Below, piece by piece: positions 44,432-56,600 of a stretch of DNA of 64,000 nucleotides. This DNA is from Aegilops tauschii subsp. strangulata (Eukaryota; Streptophyta; Magnoliopsida; Poales; Poaceae). The notes under the pieces were generated by a model, which was not told the DNA's origin, made no database searches, and was given only the letters and a program-made list of their open reading frames with translations. The stretch lies in assembly GCF_002575655.3 (NCBI RefSeq), contig NC_053037.3:49240242-49304241 (forward strand), read 5' to 3'. The translations under genes and the position numbers were made by a program. The stretch's first letter is position 1; the number at the start of each line of letters is the position of its first letter.

Positions 44432-44850
44432 GTGCGGCATCAAGTGCTAACTGTTGTTGGTGTGCTGGGGCAACTCGCGCCCGAATGATTACTCACAAAT
44501 CTCTCTTACTGAGACTGTGGTGTCCTCGGGTGTGATCAGTTAGGCGCAAAATGTGTACGAGGATTTGTAATTAGCGCACGAGGTCGAGTGGTTGTGGTTG
44601 CGAGTCTGCTATTATGGTGCTGCGCGAATAAAAATCTATGTCGTGAGGATATATACGCTGCAGCAACTCAGGGAAAGAAAACTCACTTGAATTTTATCGT
44701 GGGTGAAAATTAGTTAAAACAAAATTAACAGCAGTAAAACTGCTCACATAATTGAAACCAAAAATTTGGTACGCCGCACAAATTTTTGGATACCACGTAC
44801 AAGTTACAGCACATAAATAAATACTGGGATAATAAACATAGCGGTGACGT

Positions 44851-45516
44851 CTACAATGAAAACGGCAAAAGGACACGGTCCTGAGAAAACGTCTCTGGTA
44901 CTGGGGCACACTCCTCTTCTATCGGGGGAAGCGGGTTGACCAGTCGATGAACGTGCCTCTCCTGGTCAGGCCTCAGTGGTCTGCCAATAGCGATCCGAGG
45001 ATTTAAATCAGCGAGGCTCGGGAGATAACCCATTACCCGCTGAGTCCAACGCTCCTGAGCGATAACGTACTGGGCAAGGTTGGCCATTACTGGATCTCTC
45101 TCAATTCGTCCACCGGGAAAAGATGCAACTTCTCCGGGTGCTGCACGACTCGGAAAATAATAATATCCTCGTTCGCTGGCATAGGGTACCGCGAATCGAA
45201 GACGAGCGAGCGCTTCGTACGCAGCAGCTTCTATGGCCATATGCGGAGTCGGCATGGATTTCCCCACGAAGGAAACTTCCGTTGGGTCTTGGTTTGGGTT
45301 TGAGGGAGGGATGTGCACCACTGCCCAATATTTCGAGGTGGATGGGGTGATCCTCGATTTGAGCAACTCGTACTGGGGTGGATGGATGGCACTCATGGTA
45401 CTGCAGGTAAAGTCCCACAATAATTTAACAAAACTACCCGGGGTTGCGTCTGGAGTTCTTAGATAAATACTGGGGGTCGGCATGGCAAGGAAAAAGGTTG
45501 TGAGTGTTGTGCGCAA
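44851..45516 (-). CDS. E2 ORF2: dsRNA-binding-domain-like protein, paralogue of ORF1
   Basis: This is a 221-codon frame; the better start is probably the Met at residue 12 (45483, MPTPSIYLR), which lines up with the inner Met of ORF1. After an N-terminal helix-like part come PPQYELLKSRITPSTSKYWA and VVHIPP, then VSFVGKSMPTPHMAIEAAAY and EALARLRF, then YYYFPSRAAPGE. The order (loop with PP.Y, strand with (F/Y)WA.VHI, helix with A...AA.EAL..L) resembles a dsRNA-binding motif, but the usual basic KK.AK patch is not conserved. The second half (MANLAQYVIAQERWTQRVMG) also aligns with ORF1. No frame break is visible. The fold is an inference. Confidence 0.6.
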   Translation of the reverse strand: MRTTLTTFFLAMPTPSIYLRTPDATPGSFVKLLWDFTCSTMSAIHPPQYELLKSRITPSTSKYWAVVHIPPSNPNQDPTEVSFVGKSMPTPHMAIEAAAYEALARLRFAVPYASERGYYYFPSRAAPGEVASFPGGRIERDPVMANLAQYVIAQERWTQRVMGYLPSLADLNPRIAIGRPLRPDQERHVHRLVNPLPPIEEECAPVPETFSQDRVLLPFSL

Positions 45517-45867
45517 GGCGAGGGGTACTTGGCAAGGTCACGAGGTGGCCTCTTATATAGCATTGGGGCTGGGTTATTTACTGTGGTGAAGGGTAACTAG
45601 TTTGAGGTCGGGGTCAATGCCACAGATACACATATCTCATAAATGTGACGCATTGCTTTGGGTGTCGTCGGGGTGGTTTTGGTAGCTGCGCCCGAAATTT
45701 AAAAATGCAACTGTACGCCAACGTACATATGCATAGCTACTACTCCAAAAATAGGGGCGCTCAAGCAGATAGCATTTAATAATAGCGATACAGGACCACA
45801 CAGTTACAAAGCGTAGGAATACTAAGGCTCGATACTACTTGAGCGAGCTAGTCTACTTCGTTAATGT

Positions 45868-46734
45868 CTAAGTGGGCTGGCCTTGTGGACGCCGAGGTTT
45901 CTCCACGGGTTCACCGTCGGGATTTGCTAGTTGAGGTTGAGGGGCTGCAGGGTCGGGGTAGAGGTGATGACCATCGCGGGGGTTGCTGGCCACAATCCCG
46001 TTGGAACGGGTTCCCAAAAGGCGACGAAGCGCTTCTGGGGATACCAAAGCACTCTGGTTGATGGCTGGGGCAGACCTCAAGGGCTTGATCGGGTGTCCGA
46101 ACAGCACGACTGGGTTGTCGGCGTCGGGCTCCATTTCTCCTCTCGCCGGTGATCGGCGAACCAGTTCTCCACGAGCTGCGATCAGATCAAGGGTGATTTG
46201 ATCGAACAGTTGCTCTAGTGCGCTTACATAGCGCACCAGATGCAATAGTGCAGGATCTGTCTCGTGATCTCCGTTGGCAACCTGCGGCGGCCTACCATAC
46301 CCGTCACGACTGGGGTAGTAGTAGAACGAGCGACAGTTAACTCTGGGCGACAAGTGCCGGAGTTGAACTATAGCTTCTCGAGCTGCCAGTTGGATGGCTT
46401 GTGGCTCAAAGGAAGTTGTCCTTCCAGTGAACCTGTAGGGGCGTTCTGGCGATAGACCCCTACCATAGATGTGTACAGTGGCCCAGAATTGACGGCTCTC
46501 ACCGTTCATGAGTCCTTGGTACACAACATATTCTGGGGGCTCTTCTAATGCATAGGCACGGCGGGTGAGGTTTGCGAGCATGGTCACAAAACCTCCAAGG
46601 TTGGTTGCTGTGGTCTCATTGTGAACAATGGGGCCAGGCATCGTGGCTTGGTTTGGGAAAGAGGCTGTGCTGTGCTGGGTTGAGGCTAGCGTGCCCTTTT
46701 TATAGGAAAAAAGGGACGGAGTCTTCATTCGCAC
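45868..46734 (-). CDS. E2 ORF1: dsRNA-binding-domain-like protein
   Basis: This is an uninterrupted 288-codon frame downstream of the E2 primer site; the likely start is Met 32 (46641, MPGPIVHNETTATNL). Residues ~60-130 hold PPEYVVYQGLMNGESRQFWA, TVHIYGRG, TGRTTSFEPQAIQLAAREAI and VQLRHL, followed by FYYYPSRDGYGRPP. The pattern matches ORF2 and resembles a dsRNA-binding motif. Residues ~150-190 (DPALLHLVRYVSALEQLFDQ and on) are helical and shared with ORF2. The C-terminal 100 residues are proline-rich, with RPQGQPT at the end. No gag-like zinc knuckle, protease or reverse transcriptase is present. From memory, similar proteins are annotated as hypothetical in Triticeae. The role in the element is unknown. 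Confidence 0.65.
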   Translation of the reverse strand: MRMKTPSLFSYKKGTLASTQHSTASFPNQATMPGPIVHNETTATNLGGFVTMLANLTRRAYALEEPPEYVVYQGLMNGESRQFWATVHIYGRGLSPERPYRFTGRTTSFEPQAIQLAAREAIVQLRHLSPRVNCRSFYYYPSRDGYGRPPQVANGDHETDPALLHLVRYVSALEQLFDQITLDLIAARGELVRRSPARGEMEPDADNPVVLFGHPIKPLRSAPAINQSALVSPEALRRLLGTRSNGIVASNPRDGHHLYPDPAAPQPQLANPDGEPVEKPRRPQGQPT

Positions 46735-46942
46735 GCTTGCGAATGAGACGTGTTAGGTGTTGGTCACTGGCGCGTGATCGACGGGCTAGGCTGATAGGTT
46801 GGGCACCGTCTGCCGAAAGGCATCGGGTCACTGTGGGGCTATCTTATGCGAGAAGCTTGGCCGGGATTAGGTTAAGATCTGGTGGTTTGGTTAACCTAGG
46901 TTTATTGACCTGGCTAAGATAGGATTAGCCAATGGTCAGCCT

Positions 46943-46955
46943 GGCTCTGATACCA
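46943..46955 (-). other. Primer-binding site (initiator Met-tRNA type), first E2 unit
   Basis: Minus-strand TGGTATCAGAGCC lies four bases inside the LTR end, identical to the site at 39336-39348. Confidence 0.88.
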
Positions 46956-47548
46956 AGTCTGTCAGGACCGGTTTTTCGAGATATTAATTTCCCAGAAATG
47001 GCCTTTTGTGCTCACCAGCCCCAGGATTACTGTTAGCTGATGAGGCACCAACTTGATACAAGAATCCCAAGCAAAGTACAAAATATGTAGTACAAGACCA
47101 TTGTGGCCTATGAGTACAACACTTGGTTTCTAGTGGTTGATGGCGGAAGCGGTTTGTGGTTCATCTGCGTCTATGGGACTCCATTTCCCACAAGAACAGC
47201 TGACCAGGATAACTCCTATCTTCGCGAGGCTGCTATCATCATTGCGTAGGTTCCGAGGCTGTCTTCGCAATGCTTATCTCCAAGCAAGGAATCTGGCCAA
47301 GACAATAGCCAGGGACAAGCCAGTGAGTACGTTTGAATGTACTCACAAACATTATGAACACGGGTATAATATAATAAGGGATAATCATGCTCCGAAATAT
47401 TCTATGATCATAACGTCTGTCATGAAATATACGAAATCCATGATGCACGCATGCGGGTAAACTATGAATATGCAATTACGGGAGTAGGGTTATAGAATGC
47501 ACCGATCGAGTGTCTGAAGCGACGCCTCGAAGGGATAATAAGATAAAT

Positions 47549-47930
47549 CATGCCTCAGTCGGGCGTCTGAGCGACACCACATAAAGGGCTTATGAATAAA
47601 GGAAAATAACAAGCATGCCACAGTCGGGCGTCTGAGCGACACCACATAAAGGGCTTATGAATAATAAATAAATGACAAACATGCCGCAGTCGGGCGTCTG
47701 AGCGACGCCACATAAAGGGCTTATAAATAATAAAGAAATGACAATCATGCCGCAGTCGGGCGTCTGAGCGACGCCACATAAAGGGCTTATAAATAATAAA
47801 GAAATGATAATCATGCCGCAGTCGGGCGTCTGAGCGACGCCACATAAAGGGCTTATAAATGATAAAGAAATGACAATCATGCCGCAGTCGGGCGTCTGAG
47901 TGACGCCACATAAAGGGCTTATAAATAATA
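47549..47930. repeat. 66-bp tandem repeat, second LTR copy, about 6 units
   Basis: Same array as 39942-40322 with the same number of units, so the array predates the duplication. Unit-by-unit differences are few (for example GAGTGACGCC in the last unit here, and GCGCGACGCC in the other LTR). Confidence 0.92.
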
Positions 47931-49733
47931 ATCGCAGTGAGTATCCAGGAGGTAGAACCGTCCCAGGGATACTTAATAATTAAAATAATGTAAATGGTTA
48001 GTCCATAATAATAATAAACATAATCCTCATATGTCATAGGTCATAATCAATGTTCTAGTATAGCCGTTTCTCCATCCGAAGACCGTCATTAGACCCATCT
48101 CAGACTGAAGTCCTTACCCATGAACATGGCTATCCGAATAGATATAACCTCTGCAGAGGGTGTACTCTTTACCCACAAGTAACGGATTTATTTAGTCCAT
48201 CGGGACTAATCCCGCCTACGGCCTTTTAATTGAAAACACGCCTGACCTGCACACACCAGCTTAACTTACCGGTGTCTGGAATCACCCACGACACCTGTCA
48301 AGCAAAACTCTAAGTGGGGAGGCTACAACCTCGACGTAGCATGGGATCAAATTTATATCGCGCGCTCTAAGGGGTGCCCCCCTCTCGGTCCCAACCGGAA
48401 ACACCCATGCCCCCGGACCAGGTGGCATGCCTACCGGATGCATCCGGTATCTTCCACCATGGCCTCTCTGTACGGTGTGTGCTTTGGTAAGGGGTTGACA
48501 ACTTACTGAACCATACCCTACCTGCGGCAGGGACAAGTGGTAGTACAAAACAAGTAGGGGAAAATTACTGAACAAGACTCGACCTACGACCGACTCAGGG
48601 GGTCCAAGTATTCTCCGAATGATTAGCATAACCAAAATGTTTCCATTAACAGACAGAATCACCGCTCATCAAACCTCATCATGCCATACCGGACACACTC
48701 GTATCGACGAGGAACTAGGTACAAGCTCGTGTCTACCCAAGACCACGACTCTCCCGGCTTCCTACTGGTACGCATGAAAAGCTCGCGAGGATGATCACTA
48801 TCACCAGCATATCCATTCTAACATTAAAGCATCTCCAATATGCACTCATGCGTGTGACTTTATCGTTACATAAAAATAACGTATGCTCCAAGTCAAGGTG
48901 GTGTTGTAAGGGGGTGCACTTTTTGAAAGTTTTCTTCTCTCTCCATTTCCTATTTTGAAAAAAATATTCAAATAACAAATATTTCAAAAACAGTACAAAA
49001 AGTTGTCCCAAATATTTTTGAAATAAATCTTAAAATAAACTAGATGAAATTTGAGAGAGGTAGGAAAAAGAATCAACTCATTTGGAGTTTTATTTTAAAA
49101 GATATAGCCAGTCAAAGTTCTGTTTTAAAATAAAACAGAAAAAGAAAACGTTTCGGAGGGGCTTACGCTTTCTATTCAGCGAAAACGTATTTTGTGAAAC
49201 ACGTCTCCACTTAAAACACGCGTCGGCGGGGCTGGGTCGCTGACAGTGGGTCCAGCGGGCCCACTGGTCAGGTTTGACTAGTCCTTTCTCCCTCCTCTTC
49301 CTCTGCCCGTGCGGAGGCGGGACTCCGGCGATCGCCGTCGACGAACGGCGGCTCCTCGAGGGCACCTGAGGGCAGGGATGGACCCGCCTGACCGGGGCGG
49401 TCCTTCCGGTGGTCGCTGGGTCGTCGGGGGTGGAAGGAGTCACCGGCGGCGAGCTCGGCGGCGGAGGAGGTTTCGGGTGGCTTGGGGGTTTCGAGCTACG
49501 GTGGTCCTTGGTCGAGTTTGAGCGGCTGGGCGGCTCCGGGAGGTCGAGGGGAGTCGGGTGGTGGTGCTAGCTGAGCTGGGGAGGCTCTGTTGGCGACTAG
49601 CGGGACCGGAGGGCGGCGGCGGCTGAACCGACCAGAGTCGAGGAAGACGGCTACCATCCGTCGATTGCTGGCTAAGGGGAAGCTATGGGGGTGGCCTGGG
49701 GTCGTCTGAGTGCTCGGAGGGGCTTGGGGGCCT

Positions 49734-49743
49734 CCTTTTATAG
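49734..49743 (-). promoter_or_regulatory. TATA box of the E2 LTR promoter (right copy)
   Basis: Same CTATAAAAGGAGG as in the left LTR. In transcription order this is the 5' LTR, so it would drive ORF1 and ORF2. Confidence 0.65.
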
Positions 49744-51149
49744 CGCGACGGGGCTGGCTCCGCGGTGGTGGATAAGAACGACGGCGAGTCGCCGTTCTGT
49801 AGCTGCAGGGCGTCGTGGCGGCGATGAGCGCGTGCCGACGAGCATGTGGATGAGCTTGGGCTGTTCACAGGGGGCAGCTGGCGCGCGCGGGTGGCTTGGG
49901 CGGCGCCGACCATGGCAGAGCCCGCTGCCGACGCCGGCGTGCCGCCAAGGGAGCCCTGACGGCGGCGCTGTAGGGCGCCAGGGGGGCTTGGAGGGTTCTG
50001 GCGAGTGGGCGAGGGCAGGGCGTGGCTCTGCAGGCGAGCAAGGGCCAGGGGTGCGACGCGGCGACCCGTGCGCACGCACGTGCAAAACGCGCGCTCTGGC
50101 CGCGCCCAGAGCACGCACGCCAGGTGCTCGACGAAATGCCAGCGTGTGCTAGAGGGCTAGGGTGATGCTGGTAGTTAACAGGCCAGGGTTAGGGATAGCT
50201 AGGAGCTTAGTGGACATGCTGGATGGGTCAGGAGCTCAAGATCATAATGCAAACTAGAAAACATGCCAAAACTGTCCATGAACACAAGGTGATCGACAGA
50301 ATGCTAAGTGTACCTAGGCAACTCTTGGAGTGGCCAAAAACTCCAGGTCAGGGTCTCCCTGGATGTAGGTGATGATGGCAAGATCATTTGGGCAAAACCA
50401 GAAACTTGCTAGTGCAAGTTTTGCAAAATTTCAGTTTTGGACAGAAAGAAAAAGGTCTCATTGCATGCACTTAAAATCCTCCAATGGGTCCACTCTCCTG
50501 GACTTAAGGGTTTTGTAGGGAGGGCTACAAGTAGGAAAAAGCTCATGGGCACTAGAGTAAAATAAAATAGGGTTGCAGTACAAATCACCAAACAAGACCA
50601 GAATGAAAAAGAGGTTGATTCACTCAAATTTTTCAAAGAACATCACTGGGTTTTAGCATAAAGTTGAATTATATGCATCTACTGACATCTCCGAACACTT
50701 GGAAGAATTTTTAAGAAATATTTAAATAGGTTGTAGTGCAAAGATACCTACTGGACCAGATTTGAAAAGTTGATGTAGAGCTCAAAATCTCCAATAACCA
50801 AAAGATATTTTTGCATAGAAGTGATGTGGAAACATCACATGACATCCCCAAATTTTGGTGAAATTTTTAAATGCATTAATCAAATGGTTGCAGTGCAACA
50901 GAGACTCCAAGTTCATGAAAAATCATTTTAAAAGATGAAAGCTCAGGGAAAGGCAAATCTTGCAATTAAATCCACTGATAAAGAATTGTTTCATAGAGAG
51001 AGTATATAAGTCCAATAATACCTTTGGAAAGTTTCCACTTGAGGTAAAAACCCACAATATCAAAAGGGTAAATCTAGACAAATGGAAAAGTTTAATTTCC
51101 TGGCAAAATTTTAATTAATAAAACAAGGTCAAAATTTTGGGGTGTCACA

Positions 51150-53683
51150 GTGGTATTAGGATCTTTTACTCCTTGTCGATACTCTGGGACTCTGAGATCT
51201 CTTCTATTCGGGTTAAGTGAATTTTGCTAAATCTAACATTAGGATCTCGTTATCACTTTCACCCGGAGAGCCCCTTATTACTGATGATCGTCTGCTGCAC
51301 ATGAAGACCCTGAAGATACTCTCCGCTGATAACCCGAGAACTTGTGTTCATCGCTTTTGCAATTCCCTTTCATCGATAAACTCCTATGGATAACCACGTA
51401 TACTCGCCATTCATACAATGTTTCCCAGTTGATCTTGGTATTACAAGATACCCCGAAATTCTCTCTGTTGTTCCGAGAATCCTTTGAGCTTACTGCCTTG
51501 CTGTTCTTTGTCACCTGAATACCCCTACGGATAATTCTCGCACTTACCGAGTATCTGCTCATCCCCAGTTGAATACCCCTATGGAATTCATGAGGAGAAA
51601 GACCATCCTTGCCCTCGATGATTAGTATTATCATCGACCACTCTACTACCTTTCCTCCAACACAAACTTGTTCTTGTTTTGTGTTATACCTTGAGTTCCT
51701 TGCAATCCAGCAATTGTTCTTCTTTACACTGGAGTATTACCATCTTTTATGTCAAGAATGTCGTGAGAGTTTCACCACCTCTTAAGAAATTCTTGATACA
51801 ATGATGCTTCTCACCATCATCATTCTTCTCTTGGTCCCCGTGTTGAGTGAACTCTGTTATGAGAATTTAATATCTCTAGCAACCTTGTTACTTCATAGTT
51901 AATGGACAATAATTCCAATGTAGTGTGCTGGTTGCTAAATTTCCATTCCGACGTTGGTCGTGCAACCCAGCCCATATTTTGGGTGCCCCTTTCAACCAAT
52001 GTTTAATTGTGTATGTTTTCCTCGAGCATACATCATTATACCATTTGATCTGAGAAATGTTATCTCCTTGTTCACATAGTTGTGGAAATCCATCTTTTGT
52101 TAATCTCGATGAATTGTCGCTGATTCCATCAGCCACCTCCTCATCCTCTCGTTGGTTTACTGAGGGACTCTTGTTTCGGAACTCGCTTCCATAGTTCATT
52201 TCCCGAGAATCCTACAATGTCATCTTGTCAAATTGTGCCGCACCTTTTCTCTCAAGGCATCCTAAGTCTGAGGTATTGAGACACCAATCAGATCTGAATC
52301 TCGGTCAGATGTGATGGTTGGAAAATATTTCCAAGAGTTATAATGTTGGTCTTTATATGACCCGGTAAGGTTATGTCATGCATAGCACACCTGGCCGGAG
52401 GCCCTATTGTTACAGATTCCTTTTCAGCAAGGTTATCCATTCTTCCATGAGGAAATTGTAAGACTTATTCTACAAGTTATTCTTGATGGATCCTTTGTGT
52501 TTCCAAAGTTTGATCTTCACCTGATGACCATGTCAATGCTATCTCGAAGCATGTCTGTGTTACTCCGGTCATCAATAAAAACATTTGAAGCATAATGCTA
52601 AATGTTTCCTGCTCAATTATCCAAACACCGTTGTATGGGTAATGTCATGAAAATTCTCTCCCGTACCTAAAGAGTTTTCTACATTATATCCTGTCAAGGA
52701 TATCATGCTCTGCTTGTCCTTGGGAAGGAAATACCCCTGAAATATGTGTTTAAACAAATTTTCCTTTCCATTGTTCTGTTTAATCTGATAATCATATTTT
52801 CCTTTCCATTGGTTGGTTTAACGTTTCTGGTGATCATTATGATCTAAGCAGTATTAATTCCCTGCTTGTGCAAACACCTCGGTGTACAACTTTGTCAGTA
52901 AGACCCTGTTACTATTGTTGGTGACATTCCGGTAACCACCGATGGACGAGAACTTTGCCTATTGGTCCGCCTCGTTTCAACGAGCAGGAAAATGGTTCTC
53001 TTCGTCCCTCGCCCTTGGTACCGACGATGTTGCTGACATATAACTGACAGGCTACCCTCTGACATGCCTTGCTATCATGATCGTGCAAGATGTCACCGCC
53101 CTTCCTACTTTAACCACATGGTGGGCCCATAACCCATAGTTCCACAGGATCAAAACCTGACTCTCCTGTGCACCCCCTGTTCCCAAATTAATTCATCGCG
53201 CGTGGCCTCGTATGTAATTCACGAGCCACCTTCAAGTCTGATATCAGACACAATACTTAATCTCGTTGCCCTGGACCCCTTTCGCACTTTGTTTCAGACA
53301 TCGAACGATTGCCTATCCGTTTGAGACTTCTCATGGTATCTTCTTACTTTGCTCTCGTTATCTTCTTAAGTTTCAATTGAGAGTTACCTTCCGCCACCTT
53401 CCCCGATGTTGTCTGCTAGATAGTCAACCTTGCAGAGGTCCGTTCTCCTGGAATATACCCACCCTTTATTCTTTCGTAAGTACGATGGAGTTCCCAAAGA
53501 AAGGATGCCAACTTCATCATGATGACCTGAAGCAGAGAAATGAAGACATCAACATAATGGATCGACCTCTCTGAGAATAGCAACCAAGACCGAGAAGACT
53601 CGTTAGAATTTCGCGACCAAATCCCTTCCCCCTTACTTCCCCTCTTAAATCTCGGGACGAGATTTCTTGTGGTGGAGGAGAAT
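51150..53683 (+). other. E1 interior: short non-coding body
   Basis: It begins with GTGGTATTAGGATC, a diverged initiator-Met-type primer site, and ends with a purine-rich tract before the 3' LTR. In between I see no frame with a gag or pol motif on either strand; the longest frames are about 100 codons. Short recurring words such as GAATACCCCTA(C/T)GGA occur near 51520-51590. The palindrome AAATCTCG-GGA-CGAGATTT is at 53647-53665. Confidence 0.7.
53647..53665. repeat. Palindrome AAATCTCG-NNN-CGAGATTT before the E1 purine tract
   Basis: AAATCTCGGGACGAGATTT is an 8-base inverted repeat around three bases, followed by TCTTGTGGTGGAGGAGAAT and the LTR. It matches the palindrome at the same position in E2. 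Confidence 0.88.
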
Positions 53684-56600
53684 TGTGACGCCCAGGTAAT
53701 TAAGCTACAGTAATCCCACGCTAATGGTGCCACGTTACCTCCGTTACTGTTGCTAATCTATCGTTAGATCAAAACCGGTCCAAAATTCAAAGTTCAAAAT
53801 CAAGCAAACAATAAAGGTTTTCAAATATTAAAACTAAAATGTTCGGAGTGAACCAAATATTGCATAGGTAATAAGGGTGGAGAAACCTAACTTTAATAAA
53901 ATGTTTAAGTGTTCAAAATAATTAAAATAGAGGTTTAAATATTAAAATAAATGCCTTTTGGATTTTATAAAATATTAAACTATTTTAATTTGGGTTGAGA
54001 ATTAATGTGGCAATAGTATATTTAAAAGTATTAATTTAAGTGCTAGTGATAATTTTTATAAAACTAAAATAAAAGAAAACTAAAAGTAAAACAGTAAAAG
54101 AAAGATAAATAAAAAGAAAAGAAACAAAACAGAAAAATAACTAACAAAAAAAAGAACCCTCGGGCTCCGGCCCAGCAGGCCTGGCCCAACCAACTGGCCG
54201 GCCCACTCCCTCTCCATACCCCCCCCCCCGAAACCCTAGCCGTAACCCCCAGTCACCCCACTCGCTTCCCCCCCACTCCCTCTCGATCTCTCTCGCCTTC
54301 CCCGATCTGGATTGGGGCAACCCACCCCCCCCCCCGATCCCATCGCCCCATCGCCACCTCGACGTCGCCGCCACCCCCTCCCCTCGCTGAGCCGGCCCCT
54401 CCCGTCGCCCCACCAGCGCCCTGCCGCTCGTCCACGACCCCGCCGCACGAGGACCGCACCGCCGGAGCCCCTCACCGTCTTCCCCGAGCTGCCGTCGCCG
54501 GACATCGTCGCCCGAGGTCCCCGTCGGCGCCGCCTCCTCGCCCTCTCCCTTAACGGCCACCTCATCGCCGCGCCCGTCGCCGGACCGCCTCCCCGTCTCC
54601 GTCGATCGTCCCCGTCCTCCTCCCCACGGGTCGCCCCCCGAGCCTCGACGCCCATGTGCCCCTGCAAACGCCGGTGAGGCCCTCGGCCTCTGCCTCCCCT
54701 CTTCCCTTCCTTTCGTCCGCGGTCACCGCGCTCGTCCACCTCGCGCCTGTGTAGTCCGCTCGCCTCCGCCCCGTCTCTGCCTTGCGGTCGAGCACGCCCC
54801 GCCCCGTACCCCGTGCGCTCCAGGTCCGGCCGTGCTCGCACACCCCCTGCTCGCCGACCGCGTCGGCCAGCCCTGCGTGCAGCCGCTGCTGTCGTACGCT
54901 GCTCCGCCGCTGGCCCCACGCGGCCCCGCTGCTCCCCGCGCCCGGCGCCACTCCCACCGTCGCCGGCCACCGAGACCCCGGGCGCACTCGCCCTCGCCTC
55001 CCTTGGCCTCGGGTGCGAGCACCCATTCGCCCATTGCCCGCTTTCCCCGCGCCCGTTCGGGCGGCGCCCGTTGCCCGACCCGCTGTGGCCCTTTGGCCCA
55101 ATGACACAGAGGCCCAGCCCTAGAACGTAAAAAAAAGAGAATTAAAAATAATATTAATAAAATAAATAAGTAAATAATAATTAAATCAATTAATTAATTA
55201 CTTAATTAATGGATTAATTAAGTTAATTAATCCTATTTAAATTAATCTAATTAACTATTTAGTTTAATTAAATAGCAATTAGATTAGTTAACCCTAATTA
55301 GACTAAACAGTCATTGACGAACGGGACCCACACGTCAGTTGACCAGTCAACTCCCCTGCTGACTGCTGATGTCATGCTGACGTCATGCTGATGTCAGCAT
55401 GCACTATTCTGGATAATATTGGATTTAAATAAATAATTAAAATCCGAAAATGATTAAATCTTTAGAAAATCATATAAAATAAACCGTAGCTCAGATGAAA
55501 ATACTTTCTACATGAAAGTTGCTCAGAACGACGAGACGAATCCGGATACGCAGCCCGTTCGCCCGCCACACATCCCTAGCATAGTGAACCTGTAACATTT
55601 CACCTCTGGTTCATTTGTCCGAAAACGCGAAACACCGGGAATACCTTCCCGGATGTTTCCCCCTTCGCCGGTATCACCTATCCCTATGTTAGGTCACCCC
55701 TAGCACAATGTATCGCTGCGTCTTGCTTTGTGTTACATTTGATTGCTCCGTTATTTATTGTGTTCCCCCTCCGTTACTTCTTTCCGGTAGACTCCGAGAC
55801 CGCTGCCGATGTTCGTGTGTTCGACTACATCGAAGACGACCCCTCCTTCTTGCCAGAGCAACCAGGCAAGCCCCCCCCCCCCTTGATCACCAGATATCGC
55901 CTATTCTTCTCTATACTGCTTGCATTAGAGTAGTGAAGCATGTTACTGCTTTCCGTTAATCCTATCCTGATGCATAGCCTGTCATTGTTGCTACGGTTGT
56001 TACCCATACCTGCTATCCTACGGCTTAGTATAGGATGCTAGTGTTCCATCAGTGGCCCTACACTCTTGTCCGTCTGCCATGCTATACTACTGGGCCGTGA
56101 TCACTTCGGGAGGTGATCATGGGTATATACTATATACATTATATACATGACACATGTGGTGACTAAAGTCGGGTCGGCTCAAGGAGTACCCGCAAGTGAT
56201 TCTGATGAGGGGGCTGAAAGGACAGGTGGCTCCACCCCGGTAGAGGTGGGCCTGGGTTCCTGACGGCCCCCGACTGTTACTTTGTGGTGGAGCGATAGGG
56301 CAGGTTGAGACCGCCTAGGAGAGAGGTGGGCCTGGCCCTGGTCGGCGTTCGCAGATACTTAACACGCTTAACGAGATCTTGGTATTTGATCTGAGTCTGG
56401 CCATTTGGTCTATATGCACTAACCATCTACGCGGGAGTAGTTATGGGTATCCCGGCGTCGTGGTATCAGCCGAAGCTCTTTTTGACGTCAGCAACTGAGT
56501 GGCGCGTGCCGCATTGGACCGTAAGCTCGCGCTTGTATTAAGGGGGCTAGGTCTGCTTCCGGCCGCGTACGCAACGTGCAGGTGTGCAATGGGCGATGGG

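Larger units (their letters stand above)
38723..51149 (-). mobile_element. E2: partial tandem dimer of a minus-strand LTR element (LTR, interior, LTR, partial interior)
   Basis: Reading the minus strand: LTR (51149-46960), primer site (46955-46943), interior (to 43606), LTR (43605-39353), a second primer site (39348-39336), and the first 630 bases of a second interior ending at 38723. A tandem dimer sharing one LTR is the usual product of unequal recombination between LTRs. The interior (3.35 kb) encodes two related proteins but no gag or pol, so E2 is non-autonomous. Its outer right end abuts the primer-site-like start of the E1 interior. Confidence 0.85.
46960..51149 (-). repeat. E2 LTR, right copy (4,190 bp)
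   Basis: It starts TGTGACACCCC on minus at 51149 and ends CCTGACA at 46960. It is highly similar to 39353-43605, including the 66-bp array, the TATA box (49734-49743) and the GC-rich part. It lacks about 64 bases near 48910. As the outer LTR in transcription order it would be the 5' LTR of the dimer. Confidence 0.9.
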
